DNA of 64,000 nt, taken from NCBI RefSeq assembly GCF_006364435.1, contig NZ_CP040977.1, forward strand, positions 434,001 to 498,000, given 5' to 3'. The notes under the pieces are model-generated. The model saw nothing but the letters and a program-made list of their open reading frames with translations. It searched no databases and had not been told where the DNA came from. This document shows, one piece after another, positions 33,839-43,690 of the stretch (position 1 is the first letter of the stretch; every line of letters begins with the position of its first letter). The translations under genes were made by a program, and so were the position numbers. Source of the stretch: Candidatus Methylopumilus universalis. GTDB lineage: Bacteria; Pseudomonadota; Gammaproteobacteria; Burkholderiales; Methylophilaceae.

Positions 33839-34729
33839 ATGAAGAATAGTTTATTGATGCGTAAGCATGGAAAAACTTTTTATTGGGCCTCTTTTTTTCT
33901 TGATAAGACCAAAATGCAAGCGATTTACTCGATTTACAGCTTTTGTCGAAAAATTGATGACATGGTTGATGAAGCTAAAAACTTAAGTGTTGCCAAAAAA
34001 AAGCTTCTTATATTTATAGGTGCATGGAATAAAGGCACGCCTCATCCGGTCATTAGCGTATTAAATAATATTCCAAAGGAAAATTGGCCGAACCAAAAGC
34101 TTGTAAAAAATTTTCTGAATGGACAAATATACGATATTAAATTTTCCTCATTTAAGTCAGAAAAAGCCTTAATCATTTATTGTTATCAAGTTGCAGGTAC
34201 AGTGGGATTAATGGTGTGTGACATTTTCGGCGTAAAAGATAAAAAAATGCGTTATTTTGCAATTGATTTAGGCATTGCAATGCAATTGATAAACATTTCT
34301 CGAGATATTTATGAAGACAGTTTGCGAAATAGAATCTATCTACCTGAGAGCCTCATGGGTAAACATTCAGCTAAAGAAATAGCCCACCCAACAAAGGAAG
34401 CTGCAGCAAAAATAGACTACACTCGAAAAAAACTTATTAACCTAGCAAATATTTACTTTGCCAGTGCTAGTAGTGCGATTGATCACCTCCCTCGAGGTGC
34501 CTCTCTTGCAGTTAAATTGGCTTCTGCACTCTACCAGCAAATTGGACATCAATTAATTCAGACCCAATATCAACATAAAGAAAAAAGATGCTATGTGAAT
34601 ACCTTATGTAAGGTGCTGATTACCTTTAAGATTATTACTAAATTTTTGCTTACTTTTAAAGCTAAACTAAAGCCTCATGATAAGAATCTGCATAAATTCA
34701 TAATGACACTTCCAGATGCTCACTTTTAA
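33839..34729 (+). CDS. crtB: Phytoene synthase
   Basis: A 296-residue squalene/phytoene synthase-family enzyme. The first aspartate motif appears in FCRKIDDMVDEA near residue 36, and the second in LINISRDIYEDSLRNRIYLPESL near residue 153, both with the expected acidic residues. It condenses two GGPP molecules to phytoene. It lies between crtI and crtY in the operon, starting 1 base after crtI and ending 3 bases before crtY. Confidence 0.95.
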   Translation: MKNSLLMRKHGKTFYWASFFLDKTKMQAIYSIYSFCRKIDDMVDEAKNLSVAKKKLLIFIGAWNKGTPHPVISVLNNIPKENWPNQKLVKNFLNGQIYDIKFSSFKSEKALIIYCYQVAGTVGLMVCDIFGVKDKKMRYFAIDLGIAMQLINISRDIYEDSLRNRIYLPESLMGKHSAKEIAHPTKEAAAKIDYTRKKLINLANIYFASASSAIDHLPRGASLAVKLASALYQQIGHQLIQTQYQHKEKRCYVNTLCKVLITFKIITKFLLTFKAKLKPHDKNLHKFIMTLPDAHF

Positions 34730-34732
34730 TAT

Positions 34733-35860
34733 ATGAAACAAAAATTTGATATTGGAATTATTGGTGCTGGCTTATCTGGATTAACTCTTGGAAATTCTCT
34801 TCTCAGTAAAAAAATTAAAAATTTCATTTTAATTGAAAAAAATTCCCACTTAAAAAATGATAAAACATACAGCTTTTGGTCAGGACCAGGATTGTTTGAT
34901 ATTAAAAAAAGCTTCAGTGTAAAACCGAAAAAAGAATGGTCACAAATAGAAATTAAGGTTAAAAATAAATCTTACAAGATTGATCTTGGTAGTTACAGGT
35001 ATGCATGTTATAGCTCAGAATCCATTCTAGACGAACTATATAAAAAGATTACTAAAGAGGGGATTAAGGTAGAAAGAGGCCAATCAATTAATCATGTTAA
35101 AAAAAATCAAGATGGCTGGGAAATTAAAGTAAAGAATAAAAAAATATTACTGAAGAATGTAATAGATAGCAGACCCAATAAAATATTTGATGATAAGTAT
35201 CCATCTTTGAAGCAAGTTTTTGTGGGTTCTGAGATTATTTCAAATCAAAATATATTTGATGAAAATGTGGTGACATTGATGGATTTCTCTGAGTCGAACA
35301 AAAATGTCATTTTTACTTATATTCTTCCATTCTCAAAAAATAAAGCTTTGATAGAAACAACCTTTTTCTCACCCGAGATAAATTTCAAGCAAGTTGGAAA
35401 GATACATGATCTTACTTTAAAAAAGTTTGATATAAAGGAAATAACAAGAACAGAGAAAGCTGTTCTTCCGATGTCGCCATATATTGACAGGAAAATGGAA
35501 GAGCAATATTTTAGGATTGGGAACTTTGCAGGAGCATCTAGACCTGCTTCGGGGTATGCATTCACTCGAATCGCACTCTGGGCGAACCAAATTAAAACAA
35601 AAAAAGAATTTTGCTATGACATGATTCATCACAAAGAAAATTATCTTATAAATTGGCTAGATAAAATCTTTCTTTCTGTATTGAGATCTAATCCTAAAAA
35701 AGCCCCTGAAATATTTAAAGTTTTTTTTACCAAAGTGCCCATTTCATCTGTTATTAGATTTTTATCTGACCAATCAAGACTGGTCGATTATTTTGTGATT
35801 ATTTTGAAATTACCAAAATTAGTAATGTTTAGAGGCTTAATAAACTTATATGTTAAATAA
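34733..35860 (+). CDS. crtY: Lycopene beta-cyclase
   Basis: A 375-residue FAD-type lycopene cyclase. The N-terminal FDIGIIGAGLSGLTLGNSLL binds the nucleotide, KTYSFWSGPG corresponds to the conserved KTWSFW-type motif, and the region MDFSESNKNVIFTYILPFSKNKALIETTFF-like matches CrtY. It closes both ends of lycopene to beta-carotene. Its last 11 bases overlap the start of blh, which cleaves the product. Confidence 0.92.
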   Translation: MKQKFDIGIIGAGLSGLTLGNSLLSKKIKNFILIEKNSHLKNDKTYSFWSGPGLFDIKKSFSVKPKKEWSQIEIKVKNKSYKIDLGSYRYACYSSESILDELYKKITKEGIKVERGQSINHVKKNQDGWEIKVKNKKILLKNVIDSRPNKIFDDKYPSLKQVFVGSEIISNQNIFDENVVTLMDFSESNKNVIFTYILPFSKNKALIETTFFSPEINFKQVGKIHDLTLKKFDIKEITRTEKAVLPMSPYIDRKMEEQYFRIGNFAGASRPASGYAFTRIALWANQIKTKKEFCYDMIHHKENYLINWLDKIFLSVLRSNPKKAPEIFKVFFTKVPISSVIRFLSDQSRLVDYFVIILKLPKLVMFRGLINLYVK

Positions 35861-36731
35861 AGTCAGAATTCACCAGTTCTTTTATTTGATATTAAGTTTT
35901 TTCTTAATATTTTTTTCTCAACAGAATAGTTTTTTGAATATTACTGATATCAATTCATCTCTCGCAATCTTATTTCTAATTATTATGTCTTTTGGTATCT
36001 CTCATGGAGCTGCTGATTCCATTATCATATGGAAAACTTTTCCTAAATTTAATACCAAAGCTATAGCTTTCTTAATTTATTTATCAATTGTTCTATTGGG
36101 GCTTATTTTATGGTTTCAAAGTCCCATATTAGGTTTAGTTCTTTTACTTTTAATGTCAATGTTCCATTTTGGTCATAGCGATCTTTCATACCTAGCTCGG
36201 GGCCCTCAAAGCATCAAGATTTCATGGGGTATTGTCATGACATTACTCCCTGTCATTTTTTTTGAAAAAGAAGTTAAATCAATTTTTGATGCTTTAACAA
36301 ATTCAGATATAAACCTTCAAGTATTTGTTATGCTTAAATTTATTACAATTGCCTTTATAGCTAGTTTTTTAATTTTGCTTTATCTCGATAAGGTTATTAC
36401 CAAAAAAGATAAGCTCTTTCTTGCCTTCGAGTTTTTAGTTACAATCATTCTTGCTAGTCTTCTGCAGCCAGTTTATTGGTTTACCTTCTATTTCTGTTTT
36501 TTACATGGTCTTAGAGCATTAATTAATATTGGAATTAAGTCTTTAAGAGACTTAATGTTTTTAGTAGCTTTTACCTTGCCAGTTACTTTCTTTTCCTACT
36601 TTCTTCTTTTTGAGCATTTGCAAATTAACTATTTAAATATCATTTTCTCTGTTTTAATGGCTCTTACAATTTCTCATATGCTCTTACCTTTAATTAATCG
36701 CTTACTGCTCAGCAGAGTCTATAAGCGGTAA
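35850..36731 (+). CDS. blh: Beta-carotene 15,15'-dioxygenase (Brp/Blh family)
   Basis: A 293-residue membrane protein with about eight hydrophobic segments. Histidine motifs expected of Blh are visible: SFGISHGAADSIIIW, MFHFGHSDLSYL, and CFLHGLRALINIG, plus a late SHMLLP. These bind the iron that splits beta-carotene into two retinals, the chromophore of both rhodopsins. It ends the crtEIBY-blh operon. No ketolase or hydroxylase gene accompanies it, so retinal seems to be the main product. Confidence 0.94.
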   Translation: MLNKVRIHQFFYLILSFFLIFFSQQNSFLNITDINSSLAILFLIIMSFGISHGAADSIIIWKTFPKFNTKAIAFLIYLSIVLLGLILWFQSPILGLVLLLLMSMFHFGHSDLSYLARGPQSIKISWGIVMTLLPVIFFEKEVKSIFDALTNSDINLQVFVMLKFITIAFIASFLILLYLDKVITKKDKLFLAFEFLVTIILASLLQPVYWFTFYFCFLHGLRALINIGIKSLRDLMFLVAFTLPVTFFSYFLLFEHLQINYLNIIFSVLMALTISHMLLPLINRLLLSRVYKR

Positions 36732-36795
36732 AATTATTGACGTTCGTTTATTCTGCTACAATCTATTTCAACCAATAACTTGTTAATTAATAACC

Positions 36796-38079
36796 ATGCT
36801 TAGTGCTCTCATTATTATTTTTGTAATTACATATGCCGCAATCACACTTGAGCATTCTATAAAAATCAATAAATCAGCCACCGCACTATTGGGAGCAGGT
36901 TTGCTCTGGACTATTTACGCAGTTTCAACAGGTGACCATAAACTCGTAGGTCATCAACTAAGTGAATCTATAGCTTCTACCGCAGAAATTGTTTTCTTCT
37001 TAATTGGTGCTATGACCATTGTTGAGGTGATTGATGCACATAATGGCTTTGAAGTTATTACATCTCGCATTAAAACTAAAAAACTTTCACATTTATTGTG
37101 GATAGTTGGATTCCTATCCTTTTTCTTAAGTGCAGTTTTAGATAATTTAACAGCCACTATTGTCATGATTTCTCTCACAAGAAAACTTTTACAAAAACAA
37201 GAAGATCGTCTCCTATTCGCAGCAATGGTAGTGATTTCTGCTAATGCAGGGGGCGCTTGGTCTCCTATTGGAGATGTTACAACGACCATGTTATGGATTG
37301 GTGGGCAGATTACAACACTAGCGATTATTCAAGGATTGTTCTTGGCCTCGTTAGCTAATCTCATTGCACCGTTATTGTTTGTTAGTCATGCCATGCGAGG
37401 CAAACTTATTTCAACGCAAACTAAAACATACAGCGCCTCTTCAATGATGACATCTGATTTTGAGCGAAATACCATGTTTTATTTGGGGCTTGGTATTTTG
37501 ATTTTAGTACCTGTATTTAAAACAGTGACGCATTTACCACCTTTTATGGGCATCCTTTTTGGATTAGGAATTCTTTGGTTGGTAGGGGATTTGATACATT
37601 ATAAGAAGGACGATGCTGACAAACAGCAATTCACTCTAGCCCATGCTTTGCATCGAATTGATATGACTTCCATTGTTTTCTTTATCGGTATTTTATTAGC
37701 TGTGGCAACGCTCGAGCATAGCCATATACTTCACTCATTCTCTGAATTTTTAGATAAAACAGTGGGTCGTCAGGATTATATTGTGACGTTATTGGGATTA
37801 TTGAGTGCTGTTGTTGATAATGTACCCCTTGTCGCAGCTTCAATGGGCATGTATGACTTAACTCAATATCCGGCTGATAGTTTCTTATGGGAATTTATGG
37901 CGTATTGTGCAGGCACAGGTGGATCCATACTCATTATTGGTTCAGCTGCAGGAGTTGCTGCAATGGGCTTAGAAAAAATACCATTCTTTTGGTACGTTAA
38001 AAAGATTAGTTGGTTAGCTTTAATTGGGTATTTCGCAGGTATAGCTGTTTATATCACTCAATACAATCTAACTCATTAA
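36796..38079 (+). CDS. nhaD: NhaD-type Na+/H+ antiporter
   Basis: A 427-residue membrane protein of the ion-transporter superfamily, about 11 helices. Conserved membrane segments include LDNLTATIVMISLTRKLL and VVDNVPLVAASMGMYDL, each with the Asp-Asn expected for cation binding, and WSPIGDVTTTMLWIGGQ. It exchanges sodium for protons across the inner membrane. Placed 64 bases after blh on the same strand, it could use the proton gradient from the rhodopsins. It probably has its own promoter in that gap. Confidence 0.92.
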   Translation: MLSALIIIFVITYAAITLEHSIKINKSATALLGAGLLWTIYAVSTGDHKLVGHQLSESIASTAEIVFFLIGAMTIVEVIDAHNGFEVITSRIKTKKLSHLLWIVGFLSFFLSAVLDNLTATIVMISLTRKLLQKQEDRLLFAAMVVISANAGGAWSPIGDVTTTMLWIGGQITTLAIIQGLFLASLANLIAPLLFVSHAMRGKLISTQTKTYSASSMMTSDFERNTMFYLGLGILILVPVFKTVTHLPPFMGILFGLGILWLVGDLIHYKKDDADKQQFTLAHALHRIDMTSIVFFIGILLAVATLEHSHILHSFSEFLDKTVGRQDYIVTLLGLLSAVVDNVPLVAASMGMYDLTQYPADSFLWEFMAYCAGTGGSILIIGSAAGVAAMGLEKIPFFWYVKKISWLALIGYFAGIAVYITQYNLTH

Positions 38080-38093
38080 AACGCTATCTAGAT

Positions 38094-39350
38094 TTAGTGC
38101 GCGATGATTAGCTGATTCCAGTTAGTTGTGTAGTTCCTTGATTTGAATTGAGCCTTCATTTCCCATTCTTTTGTTATACCTTCACTTCCTAACTTTAATT
38201 TACCTTTCCATCTTTGGTTGATGGTGTCCATGATCTTCATGCGAGAATTTGAAATCGTATCGCTGAATAAATGGCCTTGCATTTTATGTTTGGAAGTTAA
38301 ATTACATAATGTAATACCAGCTTTTTGATAATCAAAACCCTCACGGTAAATATAATCTAATCCCAATAAGGCTGCATTGGTTAATACCATTGAATCATCA
38401 CTCGGCTGAAATAAGGGAATGTTGACTCCGTTCGCATATTGTTTCTTATCATCATGTGGACTTGTTCTAATGTAGATATATAAGGATGTAGCGACTGATT
38501 CTTGTTTTCTCATTCTTTCAGCAGCGCGGGTGGTATATGAAGTCACAGCCTCTATGAGTTCTTGTTTGTCTCTCACTCGTCTACCAAAAGAACGCGATAC
38601 TATAATCTCTTTATTAGGTTCTTCTATATCTTTTAATTCTATACACATCACACCATTAAGTTCACGTACTGTCTTTTCAAGGACAATACTAAATTGTTGA
38701 CGTATATAGTCTGGATCTGCATGTTTTAAATCTAGGATAGACATAATGCCAAGTTGATTAAGTTTAGGCGCTAATGATCTACCAACCCCCCAAACATCAG
38801 TAACAGGAAAATGACTCATCCAGGTTTCAAGCGTGTCTTCATCCATGACATTTAAATTACACACACCTTTAAATGATTGATTCTTTTTTGCAATGTGATT
38901 AGCTAATTTAGATAATGTTTTGGTTGAGCCTATACCAATAGACACAGGTAATCCTGTCCATTGTTTAATTTTAGTTTTAATTTGTTGGCCATACTTAATG
39001 AGATCTTTGGATTTGAATGAGGTTAGATCTAGGAATGATTCATCCACAGAATAGATTTCTTGGTCAGGGCTAAATTTGGACAATAATGTCATTACGCGAT
39101 GACTCATATCTAAATAGAGTGTGTAGTTAGATGATAGAGCTGTGACATTCTCTTGCTTGGCAAACTCTTTAAATTTAAACCAAGGTGTACCCATTTTAAT
39201 GCCAAGCTCTTTAGCTTCATTAGAACGAGAGATAGCACAGCCGTCGTTGTTACTTAATACCACCACTGGTTTATTTTCTAGCTTAGGATTAAATACCCTT
39301 TCACAGCTTACGTAGAAGTTATTAACGTCAATAAGGGCGATGGATTTCAT
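38094..39350 (-). CDS. umuC: Y-family DNA polymerase, UmuC-like
   Basis: A 418-residue error-prone polymerase. It opens [18 protein letters not shown] with the catalytic Asp, has the second catalytic pair in [10 protein letters not shown], and [19 protein letters not shown] for the fingers/palm. The C-terminal domain matches UmuC rather than DinB. No umuD gene lies next to it, and no LexA box (CTGT-N8-ACAG) is visible in the 83 bases upstream. It acts in translesion synthesis after UV damage. Confidence 0.92.
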   Translation of the reverse strand: MKSIALIDVNNFYVSCERVFNPKLENKPVVVLSNNDGCAISRSNEAKELGIKMGTPWFKFKEFAKQENVTALSSNYTLYLDMSHRVMTLLSKFSPDQEIYSVDESFLDLTSFKSKDLIKYGQQIKTKIKQWTGLPVSIGIGSTKTLSKLANHIAKKNQSFKGVCNLNVMDEDTLETWMSHFPVTDVWGVGRSLAPKLNQLGIMSILDLKHADPDYIRQQFSIVLEKTVRELNGVMCIELKDIEEPNKEIIVSRSFGRRVRDKQELIEAVTSYTTRAAERMRKQESVATSLYIYIRTSPHDDKKQYANGVNIPLFQPSDDSMVLTNAALLGLDYIYREGFDYQKAGITLCNLTSKHKMQGHLFSDTISNSRMKIMDTINQRWKGKLKLGSEGITKEWEMKAQFKSRNYTTNWNQLIIAH

Positions 39351-39433
39351 AAATTTATTTTACTTGAAAACAAGGGCTTCCAGCAGGTTAGGGCGTGCGG
39401 ATTTTTTAAATAAATCTGTGCTAAACTGCCGTT

Positions 39434-39748
39434 ATGTTTAAGCGCCTCTATAGTATTTTATGTTTAATCTTTTTGTTTGCTTTTAGTCAGCAAGCAGCGA
39501 TTGCGCATGAAATTTCTCATATACAGGAACACACTCAAAAGACCCAATCTCATAAGTCAGATCTTAGCTCTTGTACCCAGTGTATTGGTTTCGCAAAACT
39601 TCAGCATATTAATGATAGTGAATTTGTTTTCAATCTTGAAGAATTAAATCATTACACGGTATTTGTAGTCCAGTCTCATTCATATGAATCTCTCACAGCA
39701 ATTCACTTTGCTGCTCGCGCTCCACCTCAAACTTCAGTATTAAATTAA
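39434..39748 (+). CDS. Exported His-rich small protein, DUF2946-like
   Basis: A 104-residue protein with a signal peptide (about residues 1-24, AIA-HE). The mature N-terminus is His-rich (HEISHIQEHTQKTQSH) and is followed by a CTQC pair, and the C-terminus ends ARAPPQTSVLN. The ARxPP ending and composition resemble the small DUF2946-type proteins found upstream of metal-type TonB receptors. It probably binds a transition metal and pairs with the zinc receptor 69 bases downstream. Confidence 0.68.
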   Translation: MFKRLYSILCLIFLFAFSQQAAIAHEISHIQEHTQKTQSHKSDLSSCTQCIGFAKLQHINDSEFVFNLEELNHYTVFVVQSHSYESLTAIHFAARAPPQTSVLN

Positions 39749-39817
39749 ATTTAATTTACCTCCTTAAATCTTTTAAGGACGTTTGCTTTACTAATTTTTT
39801 ATTGAAGAGATTTCAAA

Positions 39818-41902
39818 ATGAAGCTCAAAAAAATAACATATGCATTATTTTTTATGTTTACTTTTCCGGCGGTAGCTGCGGATAAAGGAACTTTAACTAT
39901 ACCCACCACGGCAGTAACTGGAAATCCTTTAGGTGTTGGCTCTGATCAAATGGTGGTCCCCATTTCAATTTTAAATGGCCGTGAACTTTCATTAAAACGA
40001 GAAAATACTTTAGCTGAAACATTAAATAGCATTCCAGGTGTAAGCAATAGCTCTTTTGGCCCTTCAGTGGGGCGTCCTATGATTCGAGGTATGGATAGTG
40101 ATCGCATTAAGATTCTGCAGAATGGTGTTAATAATTTAGACGCTTCTAATTTGAGTTCTGATCATGGTGTATCGATCGATCCTTTAATTATTGAGCAGAT
40201 TGATGTGATTCGCGGACCTGCGACCCTTCTTTATGGGGGTGGGGCAGTTGGCGGCGTAGTAAATGCCATTGACCATAGAATTCCTAAAGAAAAACTCGAG
40301 GGTATTACGGGTCGTGGGGAAGTGCGTTACGGAGGTGCCAATTTAGAACAAAGTAATGCGGCTGTGGTTGATGTGGGCACAGGAAATTTTGTGATGCACT
40401 TTGACGCTTATAACCGAGATTCGAAGAATTTACGAATACCCGGTAACGCAATCTCAAGCAGACTTGAGTCCACGCAAGTGTGGGACCCAGCAGCCGGTAC
40501 TTCTGGAGATGGCGATTACGAGAGATATTCAACTAATCATGGCAGAAAAAAACTTCTTAACAGCCAATCTGAAACAAGAGGTGGTGCAGTGGGAGCTTCG
40601 ATGATTTTTGATAGAGGTTATGCTGGTGTCAGTTACGCCAAACATCAAACCAAGTACGGTAGCGTTAAGGAGCCCGGTATTCTTTTGGATATGGATACGG
40701 ATCGTATTGATTTCGCATCTGAAATAAGAGACTTAGGTAGTTTTTTTGAAAGGGCTAAATTTAGAGCTGCTTATACTGATTATCGTCATCATGAGATGGG
40801 CGGGGGTGAAATTCATAGCACCTTTAAAAATAAAGGGATAGATGGTACTTTTGAGTTAGCGCATGCTCCGTTGATGGGGCTTAAAGGTATTCTTGGTACG
40901 CAATTTGATAATGGTAAGTTTGATGCAATCGGACACGAAGCTTTTCTGCCCAATTCAAAAACTAACTCACAGTCCCTTTATGTTTATGAAGAACTTCCTC
41001 TTAACCAACATAAAATGACCTTTGGTCTCAGACATGGTAAACATGAGGTTGAGAGTAAGGGTGGAGGGGAGGATGCACAATTTGGTAATCCTTCAAGAAA
41101 GAAATTTAATACCAATAATGCAGCAATTGGCGGTTTATATGCGCTCAATGAGCAATGGTCATTAACAGGTAATTTATCCCATAACGAAAGAGCGCCATCT
41201 TATTTTGAACTCTTTGCAAATGGGGTACATACAGCAACAGGAACTTACCAAGAAGGTCAGTCAGATTTAAAAAAGGAAAAATCGAATGGGCTAGATGGGC
41301 AGATTCGCTGGAAGTCTGGCCAGGACAGTTTAACTTTTGGGGCTTATTTTAATAAGTTTTCAAATTTTATCGGTCTTTTATCAACTGACTCACCAGGTCT
41401 TGCCCATGCCGAGGATGGGGGTGATATTACCTACAAAAAATCTACATTTTCAGGTATTAAAGCTGAATTTAAAGGTGTCGAATTAGAAGGTAAAACTATG
41501 TTGACAGATTACGTTCAGTTTAATGTAAGAGGAGATTATGTAGACGCAAAGGATAAAACGAATGGTGGTTATGTACCTCGTATATCACCCCTTAAATTAG
41601 GCGCAGGTCTTAAATATGAATTTGATCGTTTTGGCGCAAGGTTAGATGTGCTCCATGCTTTCAAACAAGATCGTGTTGCGACAAATTATAATTACGAAGG
41701 AACTAAGGAGCTTATTACAGATGCTTATACAAACATCAGTATGATGGCGACTTATAAATTACCTACACAATTAAATTTAGAAGCTTTCACGCGGGCTAAT
41801 AATTTATTGGACGAAGAAATTCGTGAGCATACATCTTTCTTAAAAGATATAGCGCCGATGGGTGGACGATCAATCATGTTTGGACTTCGAGGCGAATTCT
41901 AG
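39818..41902 (+). CDS. TonB-dependent receptor, zinc-type (ZnuD-like)
   Basis: A 694-residue outer-membrane receptor with a signal peptide (LFFMFTFPAVAA). The plug has TLAETLNSIPGVSNSSFGPSVGRPMIRG and DVIRGPATLLYGGGAVGGVVNA, which resemble ZnuD-type zinc receptors, and the barrel ends GRSIMFGLRGEF. Histidine-rich external loops (for example RHHEMGGGEIH) fit metal capture. Upstream lies a small His-rich exported protein, supporting a metal rather than siderophore substrate. No Zur box is recognised. Confidence 0.86.
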   Translation: MKLKKITYALFFMFTFPAVAADKGTLTIPTTAVTGNPLGVGSDQMVVPISILNGRELSLKRENTLAETLNSIPGVSNSSFGPSVGRPMIRGMDSDRIKILQNGVNNLDASNLSSDHGVSIDPLIIEQIDVIRGPATLLYGGGAVGGVVNAIDHRIPKEKLEGITGRGEVRYGGANLEQSNAAVVDVGTGNFVMHFDAYNRDSKNLRIPGNAISSRLESTQVWDPAAGTSGDGDYERYSTNHGRKKLLNSQSETRGGAVGASMIFDRGYAGVSYAKHQTKYGSVKEPGILLDMDTDRIDFASEIRDLGSFFERAKFRAAYTDYRHHEMGGGEIHSTFKNKGIDGTFELAHAPLMGLKGILGTQFDNGKFDAIGHEAFLPNSKTNSQSLYVYEELPLNQHKMTFGLRHGKHEVESKGGGEDAQFGNPSRKKFNTNNAAIGGLYALNEQWSLTGNLSHNERAPSYFELFANGVHTATGTYQEGQSDLKKEKSNGLDGQIRWKSGQDSLTFGAYFNKFSNFIGLLSTDSPGLAHAEDGGDITYKKSTFSGIKAEFKGVELEGKTMLTDYVQFNVRGDYVDAKDKTNGGYVPRISPLKLGAGLKYEFDRFGARLDVLHAFKQDRVATNYNYEGTKELITDAYTNISMMATYKLPTQLNLEAFTRANNLLDEEIREHTSFLKDIAPMGGRSIMFGLRGEF

Positions 41903-41917
41903 CAGAAAAAATTTGAG

Positions 41918-41970
41918 GCCCAGGCAAAGGAATTTTGCTTGGGCTGGAGAAGGCCTTTGATGCAAAGGTC
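41918..41970. terminator. Two hairpins between convergent genes
   Basis: An 11-base stem GCCCAGGCAAA / TTTGCTTGGGC with one G-U pair is followed by a second stem GGCCTTTG / CAAAGGTC. They lie between the convergent zinc-receptor and MORN-repeat genes, and on the minus strand the first is followed by CTCAAATTTTTT. Likely a bidirectional terminator region. Confidence 0.55.
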
Positions 41971-41999
41971 TTGAAAAATTTAACTCTTGAATAACCTAT

Positions 42000-42482
42000 T
42001 TAATTAGCTGGTTTATTATCTTTATCTAACGACTTAGATTTGTACAATGTCTTTGATTTGACGTCACCATTTCTTTCCCAATAAGTTTCGTATCCCACTT
42101 TTTCACCATTGACAAAATTAGATTCAGATCGCTTGGTACCGCTGTCATAAAAAAGTGTAAATAAACCATCTTCTTTTCCATTTTTGTAATGTGCTTCTAG
42201 CTTTAGTTGGCCATTTTCGAACCACTGATTCCAGATGCCATCTTCTTTATCATTCTTATAGCTTGTTTGAATATATTTTCCGCCAGTGATGTACCAAAAA
42301 GTTTCTAAACCTTCTTTTTTTCCATTAATGTAATTAACTTCATATTTTAAATTTCCATTGTGGTACTTCTCAGTGTATTTGCCAGTTAATGGCTTTTCGG
42401 ATGTTTCATTGGCATGTGTCGCAAATGAAAAGAGCAGGATACCTAAAAGATAAAATACCTTAAAGTTTTTAATAGATAACAT
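42000..42482 (-). CDS. Exported MORN-repeat (YwqK-like) protein
   Basis: A 160-residue protein with a signal peptide (about residues 8-24, ATHA). The mature part has four to five repeats of the MORN type, for example GKYTEKYHNGNLKYEVNY, NGKKEGLETFWY, NDKEDGIWNQWFENGQLKLEAHY and NGKEDGLFTLFYDSG. Such YwqK-like proteins are labelled antitoxins in databases, but that role is not supported for an exported protein with no toxin gene next to it. Probable periplasmic or surface protein. Confidence 0.82.
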   Translation of the reverse strand: MLSIKNFKVFYLLGILLFSFATHANETSEKPLTGKYTEKYHNGNLKYEVNYINGKKEGLETFWYITGGKYIQTSYKNDKEDGIWNQWFENGQLKLEAHYKNGKEDGLFTLFYDSGTKRSESNFVNGEKVGYETYWERNGDVKSKTLYKSKSLDKDNKPAN

Positions 42483-42496
42483 ATAGGAATATTACC

Positions 42497-42889
42497 TTAA
42501 CTTGCTAAGCAGCTTTTAGAGAAATCTTTAGTTTGTCTTAGTGAAGTTTTAAGATCTTCGCGAGGGTAAAAATGAGGTTCATTAATATAAGACGCTTCAA
42601 CTTGCTTACAATTTTTATTGTCTAGTTTATTAATGCTCGCAATAAAGCATGAAGGGTTGTATTTAATGAGCTCCTCAAGCACTCCTGCATATTTTGATCT
42701 TTTTTCTTGGTCAGAGGTATTTTGAATGGCTTTTTTGATAAATTCATCTAACTGATTAGAGTTCATGCATTGGTTGATTTGACCAATGAAAGCTCTTTGA
42801 TTTTCGAGCTTCTTTATATCTATAACGTTATTATTTGCAGCCCATAGCTGCTGGCTTAAGGCCAAAAGTAAGAAAATAAGATGTTTCAT
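42497..42889 (-). CDS. Exported protein of unknown function
   Basis: A 130-residue protein with a signal peptide (MKHLIFLLLALSQQLWA). The mature part is mostly helical and polar, with four cysteines (NQCMN, PSCFI, KNCKQ, KSCLAS) that could form two disulfides in the periplasm. It ends 14 bases before the MORN-repeat gene on the same strand, so the two are likely cotranscribed. I do not recognise the family. Confidence 0.7.
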   Translation of the reverse strand: MKHLIFLLLALSQQLWAANNNVIDIKKLENQRAFIGQINQCMNSNQLDEFIKKAIQNTSDQEKRSKYAGVLEELIKYNPSCFIASINKLDNKNCKQVEASYINEPHFYPREDLKTSLRQTKDFSKSCLAS

Positions 42890-42981
42890 AAAAATCCATA
42901 TAAATTTAATGGTTCTTTGTCATATATTCTTGGAAAAAGTTCACAATAAGGGTCAAAATAATTCAAAATGGAATAATCTAA

Positions 42982-43055
42982 AATCTAGGCATTTTGGATT
43001 GAACTCAACGAGGCTAAATTAACTCTTAAAAACAATATGATAAAAAGAATCATTC
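42982..43055 (+). repeat. aox leader and start region, original copy
   Basis: The promoter-leader of the alternative oxidase and its first codons, matched by a diverged copy at 9190-9260 ahead of msrA. The best conserved runs are ATTTTGGATTGAACTCA and AACTCTTAAAAACA. Confidence 0.75.
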
Positions 43056-43651
43056 ATCATGAAGCTGGAAGTTTTTCCGACTACTTTGCTTTAGTTTGTA
43101 CTAAATTTCTACGTGTCTTTGCCGATACTTTCTTTGCAGGACGTTATGGACATAGGGCAGTAGTTTTAGAGACCGTGGCGGGTGTGCCAGGTATGGTGGG
43201 TGGCACATTGCAGCATCTTAAGTCTTTAAGGCGTATCGAAAATGATCAAGGATGGATAAAGACACTTCTGGATGAGGCCGAGAATGAACGTATGCATTTA
43301 ATGACTTTTATTGAAATTGCCAAACCCAATACATTCGAGCGATTTTTGATTATTTTAGCGCAAGGTATTTTCTATAATTTATTCTTTTTGCTTTATTTGA
43401 TATCGTCCAAAACAGCTCATCGTTTGGTTGGCTATTTTGAAGAAGAGGCTGTCTATAGCTATACAGAATATTTGCAGGGCATTCAAGAAGGCAAGTATGA
43501 AAATATTCCAGCACCTCAAATAGCTATTGATTACTGGCATCTTAAAAAAGATGCACGCTTAAGTGATGTGGTTATAGCGGTTAGAGAAGATGAAATGAAT
43601 CACAGGGATGTCAATCACTACTTTTCGAATCAACTTAATAAAAAAGCCTAG
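43037..43651 (+). CDS. aox: Alternative (ubiquinol) oxidase
   Basis: A 204-residue diiron membrane-bound oxidase. The ligand motifs of AOX are all visible: [13 protein letters not shown] (Glu45), NERMHLM (Glu84, His87), FEEEAVYSY (Glu136) and [12 protein letters not shown] (Glu186, His189), with SLRR near residue 63. AOX oxidises ubiquinol and reduces oxygen to water without pumping protons. It could also be confused with Coq7-type hydroxylases, but LETVAxVPGMV and HRDVNH favour AOX. It converges with pqqA copy 2, sharing a terminator. Bacterial AOX is uncommon. Confidence 0.92.
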   Translation: MIKRIIHHEAGSFSDYFALVCTKFLRVFADTFFAGRYGHRAVVLETVAGVPGMVGGTLQHLKSLRRIENDQGWIKTLLDEAENERMHLMTFIEIAKPNTFERFLIILAQGIFYNLFFLLYLISSKTAHRLVGYFEEEAVYSYTEYLQGIQEGKYENIPAPQIAIDYWHLKKDARLSDVVIAVREDEMNHRDVNHYFSNQLNKKA

Positions 43652-43668
43652 CAGAAGCTAGGCTTTTT
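43641..43668. terminator. Bidirectional terminator between aox and pqqA copy 2
   Basis: The stem AAAAAGCCTAGC / GCTAGGCTTTTT with the loop AGAA overlaps the aox stop codon. A-runs and T-runs on either side allow termination of both aox and the convergent pqqA. Confidence 0.9.
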
Positions 43669-43690
43669 AATTTAGGACACTAATAAACAA

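Noticed and set aside
42000-42889. Toxin-antitoxin pair from the MORN-repeat (YwqK-like) gene and its neighbour
   Set aside because: Both proteins have signal peptides and neither resembles a toxin; the antitoxin label is a database name only.
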